A stretch of DNA of 64,000 nt from Pseudonocardia sp. CNS-139 (lineage in GTDB: Bacteria > Actinomycetota > Actinomycetes > Mycobacteriales > Pseudonocardiaceae), in NCBI GenBank assembly GCA_001942415.1, contig MKJX01000122.1, positions 1 through 64,000 on the forward strand. Reading direction: 5' to 3'. The notes beneath the pieces were generated by a model, which was not told the DNA's origin, made no database searches, and saw only the letters and a list, made by a program, of their open reading frames with translations. Of the stretch, positions 17,869-27,324 are shown piece after piece; positions within the stretch are counted from its first letter, which is position 1; every line of letters starts with the position of its first letter. The position numbers were made by a program, and so were the translations under genes.

Positions 17869-18474
17869 ATGCAGGTCGATCCTCGGCGGGCCGCGGTGCT
17901 GGCCCTGCACTGGCAGGTCAACGTCATCGAGCCGGAGGGGTTCTTCGGCCCGATGCTGGCCGAGCCGGTGCGCCGCAGCGGCGTGGTGGCGCGGGCCGCC
18001 GCGTTCCACCGGTCCGCGCGTGCGGCCGGGCTGCCCGTCCACTTCACCCGGTTCGTCGTCCCGGAGGGCGAAGGGCAGCTGGTGCGCAACACCGGCTTCA
18101 TGGAGATGGTGGCCGGCGCCCAGGAGAGCTTCCGGCCGGGCAGCCCCGGGACGGAGCTGGTGGCCGCGATGCGCGAGCTCGCCGAGCCGGGCCACGTCGC
18201 CGACAACCAGAAGCTCTCCGGGCTCGCCGGCACCGACCTGCCCGACGTGCTGGCCGCGCGCGGGATCGACACCGTCCTGCTCACGGGCGTCGCGACGAAC
18301 CTGACGGTCGAGCAGACCGCGCGGCACGCCACCGACCTCGGATTCACCGTGCACGTGGTGGGTGACTGCGTGGCCGCGGCCACCGACGAGGTGCACCGCG
18401 CGTCGCTGGCGAACCTGGAGCTGGTGACGCGCGGCGTCGTCACGGCCGCGGACGTGCTGGGCGCCCTCGGCTGA
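17869..18474 (+). CDS. Isochorismatase-fold protein lacking two catalytic residues
   Basis: 201 residues of the isochorismatase-like cysteine hydrolase fold. The usual catalytic Asp of the first strand is replaced by H14 (LALHWQ), the Lys is kept in NQKLSGL, and the nucleophilic Cys position reads Thr in TGVATNLTVEQTAR. A hydrolase working by the standard Asp-Lys-Cys triad is therefore unlikely; it may bind ligand or use different chemistry. ATG 17869, single intact frame, not obviously in an operon. Confidence 0.82.
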   Translation: MQVDPRRAAVLALHWQVNVIEPEGFFGPMLAEPVRRSGVVARAAAFHRSARAAGLPVHFTRFVVPEGEGQLVRNTGFMEMVAGAQESFRPGSPGTELVAAMRELAEPGHVADNQKLSGLAGTDLPDVLAARGIDTVLLTGVATNLTVEQTARHATDLGFTVHVVGDCVAAATDEVHRASLANLELVTRGVVTAADVLGALG

Positions 18475-18557
18475 GCCCGCCGCCCGTCCGGATCCGTGGG
18501 CGCGTTCCGGCGTGGGAGGACGCAGCGCGGGTAAGCGCGGGCCACCCCGACACCTCC

Positions 18558-19226
18558 ATGGAGGCCCTGATGAGCGCGACGGACGAACGGAACGCCGGCG
18601 TCGGAACGGTCGACATGAGGTTCGAGGCGGTGGTCATCCCCGTCGCCGACGCCGACCGGGCGAAGGAGTTCTACGCGAAGCTCGGGTGGCGGCTCGACGC
18701 CGACTTCCCGTTCGACAACGGCTTCCGGGTCGTCCAGTTCACGCCGCCCGGTTCGGGCTGCTCGGTCCAGTTCGGCACCAACATCACCACCGCGGTGCCC
18801 GGTTCGGCGCAGGGCCTCTACCTGGTCGTCTCCGACGTCGAGGCGGCCCGCGCGGCGCTCGCGGCGCACGGCGCGGACGTCAGCGAGGTGTTCCACCCGG
18901 GGGCGCCGGGCGCCCAGTTCCGGCCCAACGGTGCGCGCGTGCGCGACCGCGCGCCCGAGAGCTCCAGCTACAGCTCCTTCGCGACGTTCAGCGACCCCGA
19001 CGGCAACGGCTGGCTCGTGCAGGAGGTGACGACCCGCCTGCCCGGCCGCGTCGACCCGGCCCCGACCGCGTTCACGTCCGTCGCGGAGCTGGCGGGCGCG
19101 CTCCGGCGCGCCGAGGCCGCGCACGGCGAGCACGAGAAGCGCACCGGTCGGCGCGACGAGAACTGGCCGGAGTGGTACGCCGCGTACATGGTGGCCGAGC
19201 AGGCCGGCACGGAGCTGCCGACGTGA
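18558..19226 (+). CDS. VOC-superfamily (glyoxalase-like) protein
   Basis: 222 residues. The vicinal-oxygen-chelate pattern is seen as RFEAVVIPVADADRAKEFY, VQFGTN and DPDGNGWLVQE, the last with the usual metal-ligand Glu. A C-terminal extension of about 60 residues is charged and helical. Its stop overlaps the start of the following flavoprotein gene (GTGA), so they act or are expressed together. Substrate unknown. Confidence 0.82.
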   Translation: MEALMSATDERNAGVGTVDMRFEAVVIPVADADRAKEFYAKLGWRLDADFPFDNGFRVVQFTPPGSGCSVQFGTNITTAVPGSAQGLYLVVSDVEAARAALAAHGADVSEVFHPGAPGAQFRPNGARVRDRAPESSSYSSFATFSDPDGNGWLVQEVTTRLPGRVDPAPTAFTSVAELAGALRRAEAAHGEHEKRTGRRDENWPEWYAAYMVAEQAGTELPT

Positions 19227-20576
19227 GCGACCACGACGTCATCGTGCTCGGCGGCGGGGCGCCCGGCGAGCACTGCGCCGGGGCGCTCGCCGCCCGCGGG
19301 CTGCGGGTGGCCGTCGTGGAACGCGACCTGGTGGGCGGCGAGTGCTCGTACTGGGCCTGCATCCCGTCGAAGACGCTGCTGCGCCCGGGCGAGGCGGTGC
19401 GGGCCGCCCGCGACGCCGGCGCGCAGGCGCGGGTCGACGTCCCGGCCGCGCTGGCCTGGCGCGACTTCATGGTGTCGGGCTACTCCGACGCCGGGCAGGC
19501 GCGGTGGCTGGCCGGGCAGGGCATCGCGCTGCTGCGCGGCTCCGGCCGGCTGGCCGGCCCGGGTGTCGTCGACGTCGACGGCGTCCGGCACACGGCAGAG
19601 CACGTCGTCGTCGCGACCGGCGCCGACCCGATCGTGCCGCCGGTCCCCGGCCTGCGCGACCTCGACGGCGTCTGGGGCACCCGCGAGGCGACGGGCATGA
19701 GGGCGGTCCCGCGGCGGATGCTCGTGCTGGGCGGCGGGTCGGCGGGCGTCGAGCTCGCGCAGGTCGTGCGCCGGCTCGGCGGCGAGGCCGTGATCGTCGA
19801 GCACGCGGACCGCGTCCTCCCGCGGGAGCCGCGCCGCTCGGCGGGGCGCTCGGCGAGGCCCTGCGCCGGGACGGCATCGGGCTCGTGCTCGGGCGGCGCG
19901 CCACCGCCGCGTGGCAGGAGGGCGCGGAGTTCGTCCTGCGGCTCGACGAGGGCCCCGACGTGCGGGGCGACCGGCTGCTCGTGGCGACGGGCCGGCGCCG
20001 CGCGTGGCGGGGATCGGCCTGGAGACGGTCGGCGTGGCGGCCGACCCGCGCGGGATCGCGGTGGACGAGTACCTGCGCGCGGGGGAGCGGCTCTGGGCGA
20101 TCGGCGACGTCACGGGCATCTGGCCGCTGACCCACGTCGGCGAGTACGAGGGTGACGTCGTCGCCGCGAACATCGCCGGGGAGCGCCGCCCGGCGAACTA
20201 CGAGGCCGTCCCGCGGGTGACCTTCACCGATCCGCAGGCCGCGGCGGTGGGCGCGCTCGACGCCCCGTACAGCGGCACCGCGCTGCTGTCGGAGGTGCCG
20301 CGCACGGCCACGTACACGCACGCCTACGCCGAGTCGAACGGGTTCCTCACGCTGCTCAGCGACGGTGAACGGCTGACCGGCGCCTACGCGCTCGGGCCGG
20401 AGGCCGGCGAGTGGCTGCAGCAGGCGACGCTCGCGGTGCGCGCGCACGTCCCGCTCGCGGTGCTGGCCGACACGATCCGGCCCTTCCCGAGCTTCTCGGG
20501 GATCTACGACGCCGCGCTCACCGCGCTGCGCATGCGGATCGCGGACCGGTCGCAGCCGGCGGGCCTGCCCGGCTGA
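19223..20576 (+). CDS. FAD-dependent pyridine nucleotide-disulfide oxidoreductase
   Basis: About 450 residues related to dihydrolipoamide and mercuric reductases. FAD loop VIVLGGGAPGEHCAG, redox-active disulfide GGECSYWACIPSKTLL, NAD(P) loop LVLGGGSAGVELAQ, second FAD motif RLWAIGDVTG and a C-terminal dimer domain starting VPRVTFTDPQAA. Breaks near 19835 and 20005 put the middle in two other frames. The C-terminal His-Glu pair typical of the family is replaced by RPFPSFSGIY. GTG 19223 is coupled to the VOC gene and the SDR follows 9 nt after its stop, a three-gene redox unit. Confidence 0.87.
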
Positions 20577-20585
20577 GGAGGACGG

Positions 20586-21314
20586 ATGACCGAACCGGAG
20601 CTGGCCGGCCAGACCGTGGTGCTGATCGGCGGCAGCGCCGGCATCGGGCTGGAAACGGCCCGGCGGGCCCGCGCCGAAGGCGCCTCCGTCGTGCTCACCG
20701 GCCGCGACCCCGCGCGTCTCGAACGCGCGGCGCAGGACGTCGGCGCGGACGCCACCGCGGCCTTCGACGCCACCGACGCGGCCGCGCTGCGGCGGTTCTT
20801 CGAGGACCTGCCCGGCCCGATCGACCACGTGCTCGTCACCGCGGGCGGCCCGCACTACGGGCCGCTCCTGGAGATGGCCGCCGAGGAGCTGCGGGTGGCG
20901 GTCAGCGACCACATGGTCATGGCGCTGGAGGTCGCCCGCAACGCCGTCGGCCGGATGCGGCCCGGCGGCACGCTGCTGCTCATGGGCGGCACCGGCGGCC
21001 GGCGCGTCGGGCGCGGGCTGGGCATCGTCTCGGCCGCCACCGCGGCGCTCCCGCCGTTCACCGCCGCGCTCGCGCTGGAGCTCGCGCCCGTCCGGGCCAA
21101 CCTGATCGCCGCCGGCTTCGTCGACACGCCGCTGTCGGCGTCGCTGCTGGGCGACCGGCTCGACGAACGCCGCGCCGAGCTGCGGGAGACGCTGCCGATC
21201 GGGCGGGTCGTCGGCCCGGCCGACGTCGCCGCGCTCGCCGTCCACATCATGGTCAACACGGCGCTGACCGGCGCGACCTACGACATCGACGGCGGCCAGC
21301 AGTTCGTCGCGTGA
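20586..21314 (+). CDS. Short-chain dehydrogenase-like protein without Tyr-x3-Lys
   Basis: 242 residues with SDR landmarks: cofactor loop LIGGSAGIGLETA, the strand-5 motif VLVTAGG in place of NNAG, and a C-terminal TYDIDGGQQFV. At the active site where SDRs have Tyr-x3-Lys this protein reads IVSAATAALPPFTAALALEL, so the catalytic Tyr and Lys are absent. It may be a binding protein or use another base. GGAGGACGG ribosome site, ATG 20586; follows the flavoprotein closely. Confidence 0.82.
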   Translation: MTEPELAGQTVVLIGGSAGIGLETARRARAEGASVVLTGRDPARLERAAQDVGADATAAFDATDAAALRRFFEDLPGPIDHVLVTAGGPHYGPLLEMAAEELRVAVSDHMVMALEVARNAVGRMRPGGTLLLMGGTGGRRVGRGLGIVSAATAALPPFTAALALELAPVRANLIAAGFVDTPLSASLLGDRLDERRAELRETLPIGRVVGPADVAALAVHIMVNTALTGATYDIDGGQQFVA

Positions 21315-21447
21315 CGCCCGGCGGGCCTCAGCGCCCGTCCGCGCCCCGACGTCGTCGTACACGCGGACCGCGGCCAGCAGCCCGCCGGCGCCGCGCTCGT
21401 GGACGCCGATGCCCTCTGCGGCGGCAGGGTGCCGTCGAGGTCCGCGT

Positions 21448-21729
21448 TCAGAGCGTTCCCGCCGGCTCCCGGCCGCCGGTCCGTAGCCAACCGACCGAGC
21501 GTGCGTCGGCGAGTTCCGCGGCCCGCCCGGCAGCGCGCGTCAGCAGCGTGCCGGCCGGTGTGCCCAGCGGGAAGTCGGACGTGGCCGGCAGCGCGGCCCA
21601 CGCCTTCGCCTCGGCGGTCCAGAGGTCGGCCACTCGCCGGGTGAACGCGGGGACGCCGCCACAGGAGTCCGCCGAGATCGTGCGCCGCATGCGGGCCACT
21701 CGGTCGAGCGCAGCCGTGACGTCGGCCAT
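21448..21729 (-). CDS. Hypothetical protein
   Basis: 93 residues from ATG 21729 (MADVTAALDRVARMRRTI, then a Gly/Pro region). Amino-acid balance is protein-like and a Cys-Gly-Gly occurs near residue 23. The C-terminus may be truncated by a base error because coding-like sequence continues toward 21320 in another frame. No family recognised. It is convergent with the SDR gene. Confidence 0.45.
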   Translation of the reverse strand: MADVTAALDRVARMRRTISADSCGGVPAFTRRVADLWTAEAKAWAALPATSDFPLGTPAGTLLTRAAGRAAELADARSVGWLRTGGREPAGTL

Positions 21730-21949
21730 CGTCGCTGGTGGAGCACTCGCGCGCTCCTCAGATGGCGCGTTGCACACAGTTCGTCTTGACATCGCCCGAT
21801 CACTCCATCCGTCCGCATTGCTCCCTTGAACCCAGAGGAGTCATGATGACCCACATTGACCCACCATGGCAAGGAGGATTGGATTGACGCAGGCCGGCGT
21901 CCCCTGGACGATCTGGTACGCGGTGACTCAGGCTGACTCGGGAGGACAG
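21730..21949. promoter_or_regulatory. Promoter region of the DUF397-like/DUF6879/XRE trio, with direct repeat
   Basis: Lower-GC stretch. It has TTGACA at 21787-21792 and an 8-bp direct repeat TGACCCAC at 21847-21854 and 21857-21864, spaced exactly one helical turn apart, about 86 bp upstream of the first gene. The repeat is a candidate binding site for the XRE regulator of the trio. Confidence 0.45.
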
Positions 21950-22150
21950 ATGGCGTTCCGGCTGATCGCGAACACGTGCGAGAGCGGGCCGTGCCCGCGG
22001 TTCTGGCAGGACGAGGCGACGGGCGACGTGACGGTGCAGGGCTACCTCACCACCGAGGCGCCCGAGCCGGCGCCGCCCGGTGAGGGCTTCCTGCGCATCC
22101 CGGCCGCCGAATGGCGCACGCTCATCGCGCAGGTGAGCGCGGGCTCGTGA
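21950..22150 (+). CDS. DUF397-like small protein
   Basis: 66 residues with a CESGPCPRFW motif and the end FLRIPAAEWRTLIAQV that matches the C-terminal pattern of DUF397 proteins. DUF397 proteins are partners of XRE regulators with a DUF5753 domain in actinomycetes; one is encoded two genes downstream. ATG 21950 has a GGAGGAC ribosome site; a longer frame from 21866 is less likely. Its stop overlaps the next start. Confidence 0.65.
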   Translation: MAFRLIANTCESGPCPRFWQDEATGDVTVQGYLTTEAPEPAPPGEGFLRIPAAEWRTLIAQVSAGS

Positions 22151-22692
22151 GCGCGCAGAGGGTCACCCCCGAGGAGTTCGACGGGTACTTCGACACGTTC
22201 CGGCAGACTGTGTCCCGGCTGGAGGTGCTGCCCGCCTACGACGTGGGCGGCGCCGAGGGCGACCGCATCGCCGCGTTCCTCACGGGCCGGGCGCGTCCGG
22301 AGCGCAGCGTCCGGACGAGCCCGTGGCTGGCGCGGATCGCCCGGACAACGGTGGTCGACGGGAAGGTGTGGACGCGGGTGCGGGTGGTCGACGACCCGCT
22401 GACCGACTACGAGCGCTACGAGTTCTCCGGCTACGTCGAGTCGCAGGCCGCCGGGGAACGGATCCTGGTCGTGCGACGGGACGAGGTCGGCGACGTCGGG
22501 CCGGACTTCTGGCTGTTCGATGCCGACACACCCCAGGCGCGGGCGCTGCTGATGGACTACGACGAGGCAGGACACTGGCTCGGCGCGGACCTGATCACCG
22601 ACCCCGACCGGCTCGCCGAGCTGTCCGGGCGGCTACAGGACGTCGAGGCGCTCGCGGTGCCGCTCAACGAGTACCTGTCCAAGATCCAGTAG
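22147..22692 (+). CDS. DUF6879-family protein
   Basis: 181 residues. The sequence has the DUF6879 layout: EEFDGYFDTFRQTVSRLEVLPAY at the start, a central WTRVRVVDDPLTDYERYEF and the end LITDPDRLAELSGRLQDVEALAV. This family is found beside XRE/DUF5753 regulators in actinomycetes; its biochemical role is unknown. GTG 22147 overlaps the upstream stop, and the XRE gene follows 7 nt after its end. Confidence 0.75.
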   Translation: MSAQRVTPEEFDGYFDTFRQTVSRLEVLPAYDVGGAEGDRIAAFLTGRARPERSVRTSPWLARIARTTVVDGKVWTRVRVVDDPLTDYERYEFSGYVESQAAGERILVVRRDEVGDVGPDFWLFDADTPQARALLMDYDEAGHWLGADLITDPDRLAELSGRLQDVEALAVPLNEYLSKIQ

Positions 22693-22699
22693 GGGAAGC

Positions 22700-23538
22700 A
22701 TGGCGAGGTCGGAGACGTGGGCGCAGCTCGGCGCGGAGCTGCGCTCCGTCCGGACGCTGGCGGGACTGTCGCAGCGCGACGTCGTGCGGCTGACGGGCAT
22801 CAGCCAGTCGTCGGTGTCGAGGCTGGAGCGCGGCGACGCCCTGCCGTCGCGCGCGGAGCGCTCGCCTGGCTGACCGCCGTAGAGGCGAGCGAGGAGGTCC
22901 GCCGTCGGGTGCTCGCGCTCACCGAGGCCGCGCACACCGACCCGGCTGCGTACCAGGATCTGCTCCGCGGCACTGGCGGGCACCTCCAGGGCCAGGTGCG
23001 CCGGAAGGAAGCCGGCGCGCAGCTGATCCGGTCGTTCACCGACGCGTGGGTGCCGGGTCTGCTCCAGACCGCGGAGTACGCCCGGCAGTTGATCCCGCAG
23101 GTCGACCCGACGGGGAAGATCGACCACGCCGCCGCCGTGGCCGCCCGGATTCGCCGCCAGGAGATCCTCTATGAGGACGGCCGCCGGTTCGAGTTCCTGC
23201 TGGCCGAGCACGTCCTGCACTGGTCGCCCGGACCCGGCGTCATGCCGGCGCAGCTCGACCGCCTGCGGTCCGTCGCGACGCTCTCCGGCGTCCGGATCGG
23301 CATCCTCCCGACCCGCCGCGTCGGAGCGCCCGCCTGGCATTCGTTCAACTACCGCGAGCCGGCCGACGGCTCGCCGCCGCACGTCGACGTCGAGATCATG
23401 CACGGCGAGACCCAGACCGACGACCCGGAGCGCGTGCGGCCCTACATCGAGCTGTGGGAGCGGCTCTGGAGCGCCGCGGCGACCGGCCCGGAGGCCATCG
23501 AGCTGATCGACCTGGCGGCCCGCGCCCCGGAGCGGTAG
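22700..23538 (+). CDS. XRE-family regulator with DUF5753 domain
   Basis: About 280 residues. N-terminal helix-turn-helix LSQRDVVRLTGISQSSVSRLERG, then (after a frame break near 22855) the DUF5753 ligand domain with RSFTDAWVPGLLQTAEYARQ, RRQEILYEDG, FEFLLAEHVLHW and VRIGILPTRRVGAPAWHSF. Proteins of this type, such as WhiJ, act with DUF397-type partners in developmental or stress control. The trio is one operon. Confidence 0.87.
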
Positions 23539-23561
23539 CGGCACCGGAGCGCGCCGGGCGG

Positions 23562-23578
23562 CGTCACGAGTGGTGACG
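23562..23578. terminator. Hairpin between convergent XRE and VOC genes
   Basis: CGTCAC/GTGACG with a 5-nt loop, flanked by partly complementary GGCG and CGCC. Lies between two convergent genes. Confidence 0.4.
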
Positions 23579-23607
23579 ACACGCCGCGGCGACCCGAGCG
23601 CGAGGAC

Positions 23608-23970
23608 CTACGACGCGAGCTCCTGCGAGAGCACCACCTCGTTGCCCTCGGGGTCGAGCAGTGTCGAGAACTTCACGACGTCCGGGATGACCTCGACGTC
23701 GGCGGGCTCGAACCCGCTCGCGCGCAGCCGGGCGACGTAGCCGTCCACGTCGCCCACGCCGATGTTGACGCTGCTCCTGCCGGCCCGCTCGGGGTTCTCG
23801 GCCACCTGGAGCCACGCGGCAGGGGCGAGCTGCCACTCCGCGATGCCGTCCACCGGCACGAGGTCCGCCTCGCGCTGCAGGAGCCTGCCGAACCACTCGC
23901 TCGCCGCCGTGAAGTCGGCGACGTTCACGACGGCGATCACGCTGGTGACGGTCACGTTCTCCGTTGTCAT
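23608..23970 (-). CDS. VOC-family protein
   Basis: 120 residues, one glyoxalase/bleomycin-resistance-type fold: VIAVVNVADFTAASEWFGRLL at the start, SSVNIGVGDVDGYVARL in the middle and LLDPEGNEVVLSQEL at the end with the typical Glu. Single intact frame, ATG 23970. It precedes no obvious partner on the same strand; the next gene upstream is a TetR. Substrate unknown. Confidence 0.83.
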   Translation of the reverse strand: MTTENVTVTSVIAVVNVADFTAASEWFGRLLQREADLVPVDGIAEWQLAPAAWLQVAENPERAGRSSVNIGVGDVDGYVARLRASGFEPADVEVIPDVVKFSTLLDPEGNEVVLSQELAS

Positions 23971-24053
23971 GGCCGGCCTCCCTGCTCGTGTGGGTGCGCC
24001 CGGGAACCGGACGATCCCGGCCTATCCGGACGCTCCAGACGCTACCGCGCCGG

Positions 24054-24716
24054 TCACCGCCAGCCCGCGCGCCGCTGCTCCAGCCCGTCGAGGACCAGGT
24101 CGAGCCCGATGTCGAACTCCTCGGCGTAGGCGTAGCCGGGTTTCAGCGCGCTCTCGACGATCATCTCCGTGAGGTGCGGGAACTCGTCGCGGGGCATCCG
24201 TTCCAGGATCGAGCCGGCGACGTCCTCCAGGTCGGCGGGTGTCGTGAACGGCAGGCTCAGCTCCTGCAGCACGAACCCGTAGACGTAGCTGTCGAGCACC
24301 GAGAACGCGTGCGCTGCACCGGAGACGGAGAAGCCGCCCGACCGCAGGCACCCGATCACGGCGTCGTGGTGGCGCAGCGTCGCCGGGCCGGGGTTCGTGC
24401 GCGAGTCCATCAGGCTGATCGCCCACGGGTGGCGGACCAGCGCCGCGCGCATCGACGCTGCGCGCTCCCGCATTGCGGCCCGCCAGCCGGCGCCGTCCGC
24501 GGGGAGGTCGATCTCGCCGAAGACCAGGTCGACCATGCCGTCGAGGATCATGTCCTTGTTGCGGAAGTGGTGGTAGAGCGCCATCGCCTCGACGCCGAGC
24601 GTGTCGCCGAGCCTGCGCATGCTCGGCACGCCGCTGCCGGACTCGTCCGCCAGCGCGACCGCCGCGCGGAGCACCGCGTCCTTGCTCAGCGGGGTGCGGC
24701 GGGGTGGGTCGGCCAC
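24054..24716 (-). CDS. TetR-family regulator (TetR_C type)
   Basis: 220 residues. The helix-turn-helix reads SGVPSMRRLGDTLGVEAMALYHHFRNKDMILDG with the tetracycline-repressor-like MALYHH. The ligand domain contains HPWAISLMDSR and SVLDSYVYGFVLQELSLPF, common in TetR_C regulators. It is divergent from an NAD(P)-binding gene over an operator region (24755-24789), the classical TetR arrangement, so it probably represses that gene and itself. Confidence 0.9.
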   Translation of the reverse strand: MADPPRRTPLSKDAVLRAAVALADESGSGVPSMRRLGDTLGVEAMALYHHFRNKDMILDGMVDLVFGEIDLPADGAGWRAAMRERAASMRAALVRHPWAISLMDSRTNPGPATLRHHDAVIGCLRSGGFSVSGAAHAFSVLDSYVYGFVLQELSLPFTTPADLEDVAGSILERMPRDEFPHLTEMIVESALKPGYAYAEEFDIGLDLVLDGLEQRRAGWR

Positions 24717-24754
24717 GTGCTCCTCCGGTCCGACGGCTCGTACGGGCTTGACGA

Positions 24755-24789
24755 CCTTACGCTGTCAGGTAGTACTTTACGCCGTAAGG
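24755..24789. promoter_or_regulatory. Tandem TetR operator in divergent promoter
   Basis: CCTTACG (24755-24761) and CGTAAGG (24783-24789) are exact complements. The right half CTTTACGCCGTAAGG is itself a near-perfect TTACG/CGTAA palindrome, and the left half repeats TTACGC. Position 39-73 bp from the TetR start and 30-64 bp from the divergent gene start. Confidence 0.65.
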
Positions 24790-24818
24790 GCATCGGCGGC
24801 GCGAACGAGGAGCAGGTC

Positions 24819-25529
<711 letters not shown>

Positions 25530-25553
25530 GCGCCGGCTTGAGATGCTGGCCGC

Positions 25554-26414
25554 GTGGACCACGGCGTCTCGGCGGGCGACGGGCATGTGGAGGCGTGGTC
25601 GACCACACGCCTGCCGTTCGAGCCGACGGGGTCGCAGGTCGGCTTCCGCCGTGAGCTGGCCGCGGCCTGCCGTGGCTTGACGGCCCGGCCGGGGCAGGTG
25701 CTGCACGCCTGCTATGCCGCGGCCGACACGCGCGTGGTCGATCTGGAGAACGTCCTGACCTACAACCTCGGCCCGGGTGCGGTCCGTGCGGCGGCCCGGT
25801 ACGGGCTGGTCCTGGAACGCGCTCCTGCCCCGGACGACGGCCGGCACCACTACCGGTACCGCGTCGTCGACGCGGGGACGAGGTGGTCGTACTGGGCTGC
25901 GGGCGAGCCGCTCGGGTCGGTCCGGCTTCTCGTCCCGTCCGCGGGGGTCCGCGGCCTGTTCACGGGGCCGACGGCGGGACGCTGGTGGCTCGCCGCCCGC
26001 CGGGCCGGGGTGACCGCGGCGGTCCGGTCGGCGGCGGTGCCCGGGCGGCTGGCGCTGCGGGTCACGGTCGCGCCCCCAGAAGGCTGGCGAGGCTCGCTCG
26101 CCGGCCTGCTGAAACCCCTGACCGACGGCCTGGTGGCCGCCGTGCACGCCCACGAGGGCCCGTTCGACGGGTTGGTGGAGCGCGCGTCGGCGGTCGATCC
26201 GGACCTGACTCCCGGTGAGTTCGAGGCGTTGCTGCAGGAGCCGCGGGAGGCGCCGCTGGGGCGGGTGCGGCTGGTCGTCCGGTGGGGCGCGACGCTCCAG
26301 TGGCTGCCTGCGGACGACCGCATCGTGGCGTTGGACGTGCGGCTCGCGCCCGGCCATGCGCCGGGCACGGTCACGGCCGAGTTCTGCGTGCCGACAGCCG
26401 CGTCAGGCCGTTAG
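25554..26414 (+). CDS. Hypothetical protein
   Basis: 286 residues from GTG 25554 in a single intact frame. It contains LPFEPTGSQVGFRREL at the start and hydrophobic/aromatic segments (TRWSYWAAGEPLGSVRLLVP, AGRWWLAARRAGVTA) without TM character. No known domain recognised. Its 3' end overlaps the convergent membrane gene by 4 nt. Composition argues strongly for a real, soluble protein. Confidence 0.6.
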   Translation: MDHGVSAGDGHVEAWSTTRLPFEPTGSQVGFRRELAAACRGLTARPGQVLHACYAAADTRVVDLENVLTYNLGPGAVRAAARYGLVLERAPAPDDGRHHYRYRVVDAGTRWSYWAAGEPLGSVRLLVPSAGVRGLFTGPTAGRWWLAARRAGVTAAVRSAAVPGRLALRVTVAPPEGWRGSLAGLLKPLTDGLVAAVHAHEGPFDGLVERASAVDPDLTPGEFEALLQEPREAPLGRVRLVVRWGATLQWLPADDRIVALDVRLAPGHAPGTVTAEFCVPTAASGR

Positions 26415-26806
26415 CCGGCGGCGGTCCGGGACGCGCGGCGCAGCGTGAACACGGCCACCCGCACGACCAGCGCGTCGAGCAGGAACGCGACGAACGGCCA
26501 CGGGTTGTCCCAGGTGGGGAGGACGTCGCCGAACCCGGGCAGGGCCGCCACCCGGGGCACCAGGAACGCGGCCACCCCCACCGCCCCCGTGACGACGGCC
26601 GCGAGCAGCGCCCCCGGCCGCTTGGTGACGAGCAGCGCGACGACCCCGGCGGCCGCCGCGACGGCGAGCACCGCCGACACGACGGCGCCCGCGGCGCCGG
26701 CCCGGGGGGCGTCGAGCGCGACCCACAGGTGCACCGCGCCGGCGACCGCCCACGTCCCGGCCACGACCCGCAGCCCGCCGGGCGGGACGACGGCACCTTC
26801 GGACAC
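26411..26806 (-). CDS. Four-TM membrane protein
   Basis: 131 residues with hydrophobic segments at about 13-32, 36-60, 66-86 and 102-120 separated by short loops and an Arg-rich tail, i.e. a small integral membrane protein. One intact frame from 26806. No family recognised; it is not clearly linked to neighbours. Confidence 0.7.
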   Translation of the reverse strand: MSEGAVVPPGGLRVVAGTWAVAGAVHLWVALDAPRAGAAGAVVSAVLAVAAAAGVVALLVTKRPGALLAAVVTGAVGVAAFLVPRVAALPGFGDVLPTWDNPWPFVAFLLDALVVRVAVFTLRRASRTAAG

Positions 26807-26859
26807 GCGGCTCCCCGTTCGACGACGACGAGCAGACGCTACTCGATCGGAGGTGCCGG

Positions 26860-27324
26860 TCAGCGCGGGTCGGTCAGCGGGGTCAGGGCGGGGAGGTTCA
26901 CGACGATCGCCTCCTGCGTGCTGCGCGAGATCACCACGACGGCCGGCTCGTCCGGGCTCGGGTTCTCCTCGCGGTGCGGCACGTAGGGCGGCACGAAGAT
27001 GTAGTCGCCCGGCTCGGTCTGCAGCACGACCTCGCCCGTGCCGTCGTGGAAGACGAACCGCGGACGGCCGCTCACCACGTAGATCGACGTCTCGGCCTCG
27101 CCGTGGTGGTGGTCGCCGGAGCTGGTGGCGGGGGCGACGTGGGTCTCGCCGGTCCAGAGCTTCTCCGAGCCCACGGTCTTCCCGCTGATCGCCTCCAGCC
27201 GGCGCATCCCGGAGGTCTGCGCGGTGTCGCCGGACAGGTCGGCGCCGCGGATCAGGTGCACCCGCGCCCGGTCGGGCAGCGATGCGGCCGCGGCGGAGAA
27301 GTCCGGGTGGAAGGCGTCGGTCAT
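26860..27324 (-). CDS. Cupin-domain protein
   Basis: 154 residues. Cupin motif 1 is visible as SGDHHHGEAETSIYVVSG (metal His and Glu) and motif 2 as EPGDYIFVPPYVPHREENP (metal His). A metal-binding beta-barrel enzyme or sensor. ATG 27324 overlaps the stop of the alpha/beta hydrolase gene, so it is the last gene of the sulfur/ABC operon. In such operons small cupins often act on oxidised thiol or ring products; substrate unknown. Confidence 0.85.
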   Translation of the reverse strand: MTDAFHPDFSAAAASLPDRARVHLIRGADLSGDTAQTSGMRRLEAISGKTVGSEKLWTGETHVAPATSSGDHHHGEAETSIYVVSGRPRFVFHDGTGEVVLQTEPGDYIFVPPYVPHREENPSPDEPAVVVISRSTQEAIVVNLPALTPLTDPR

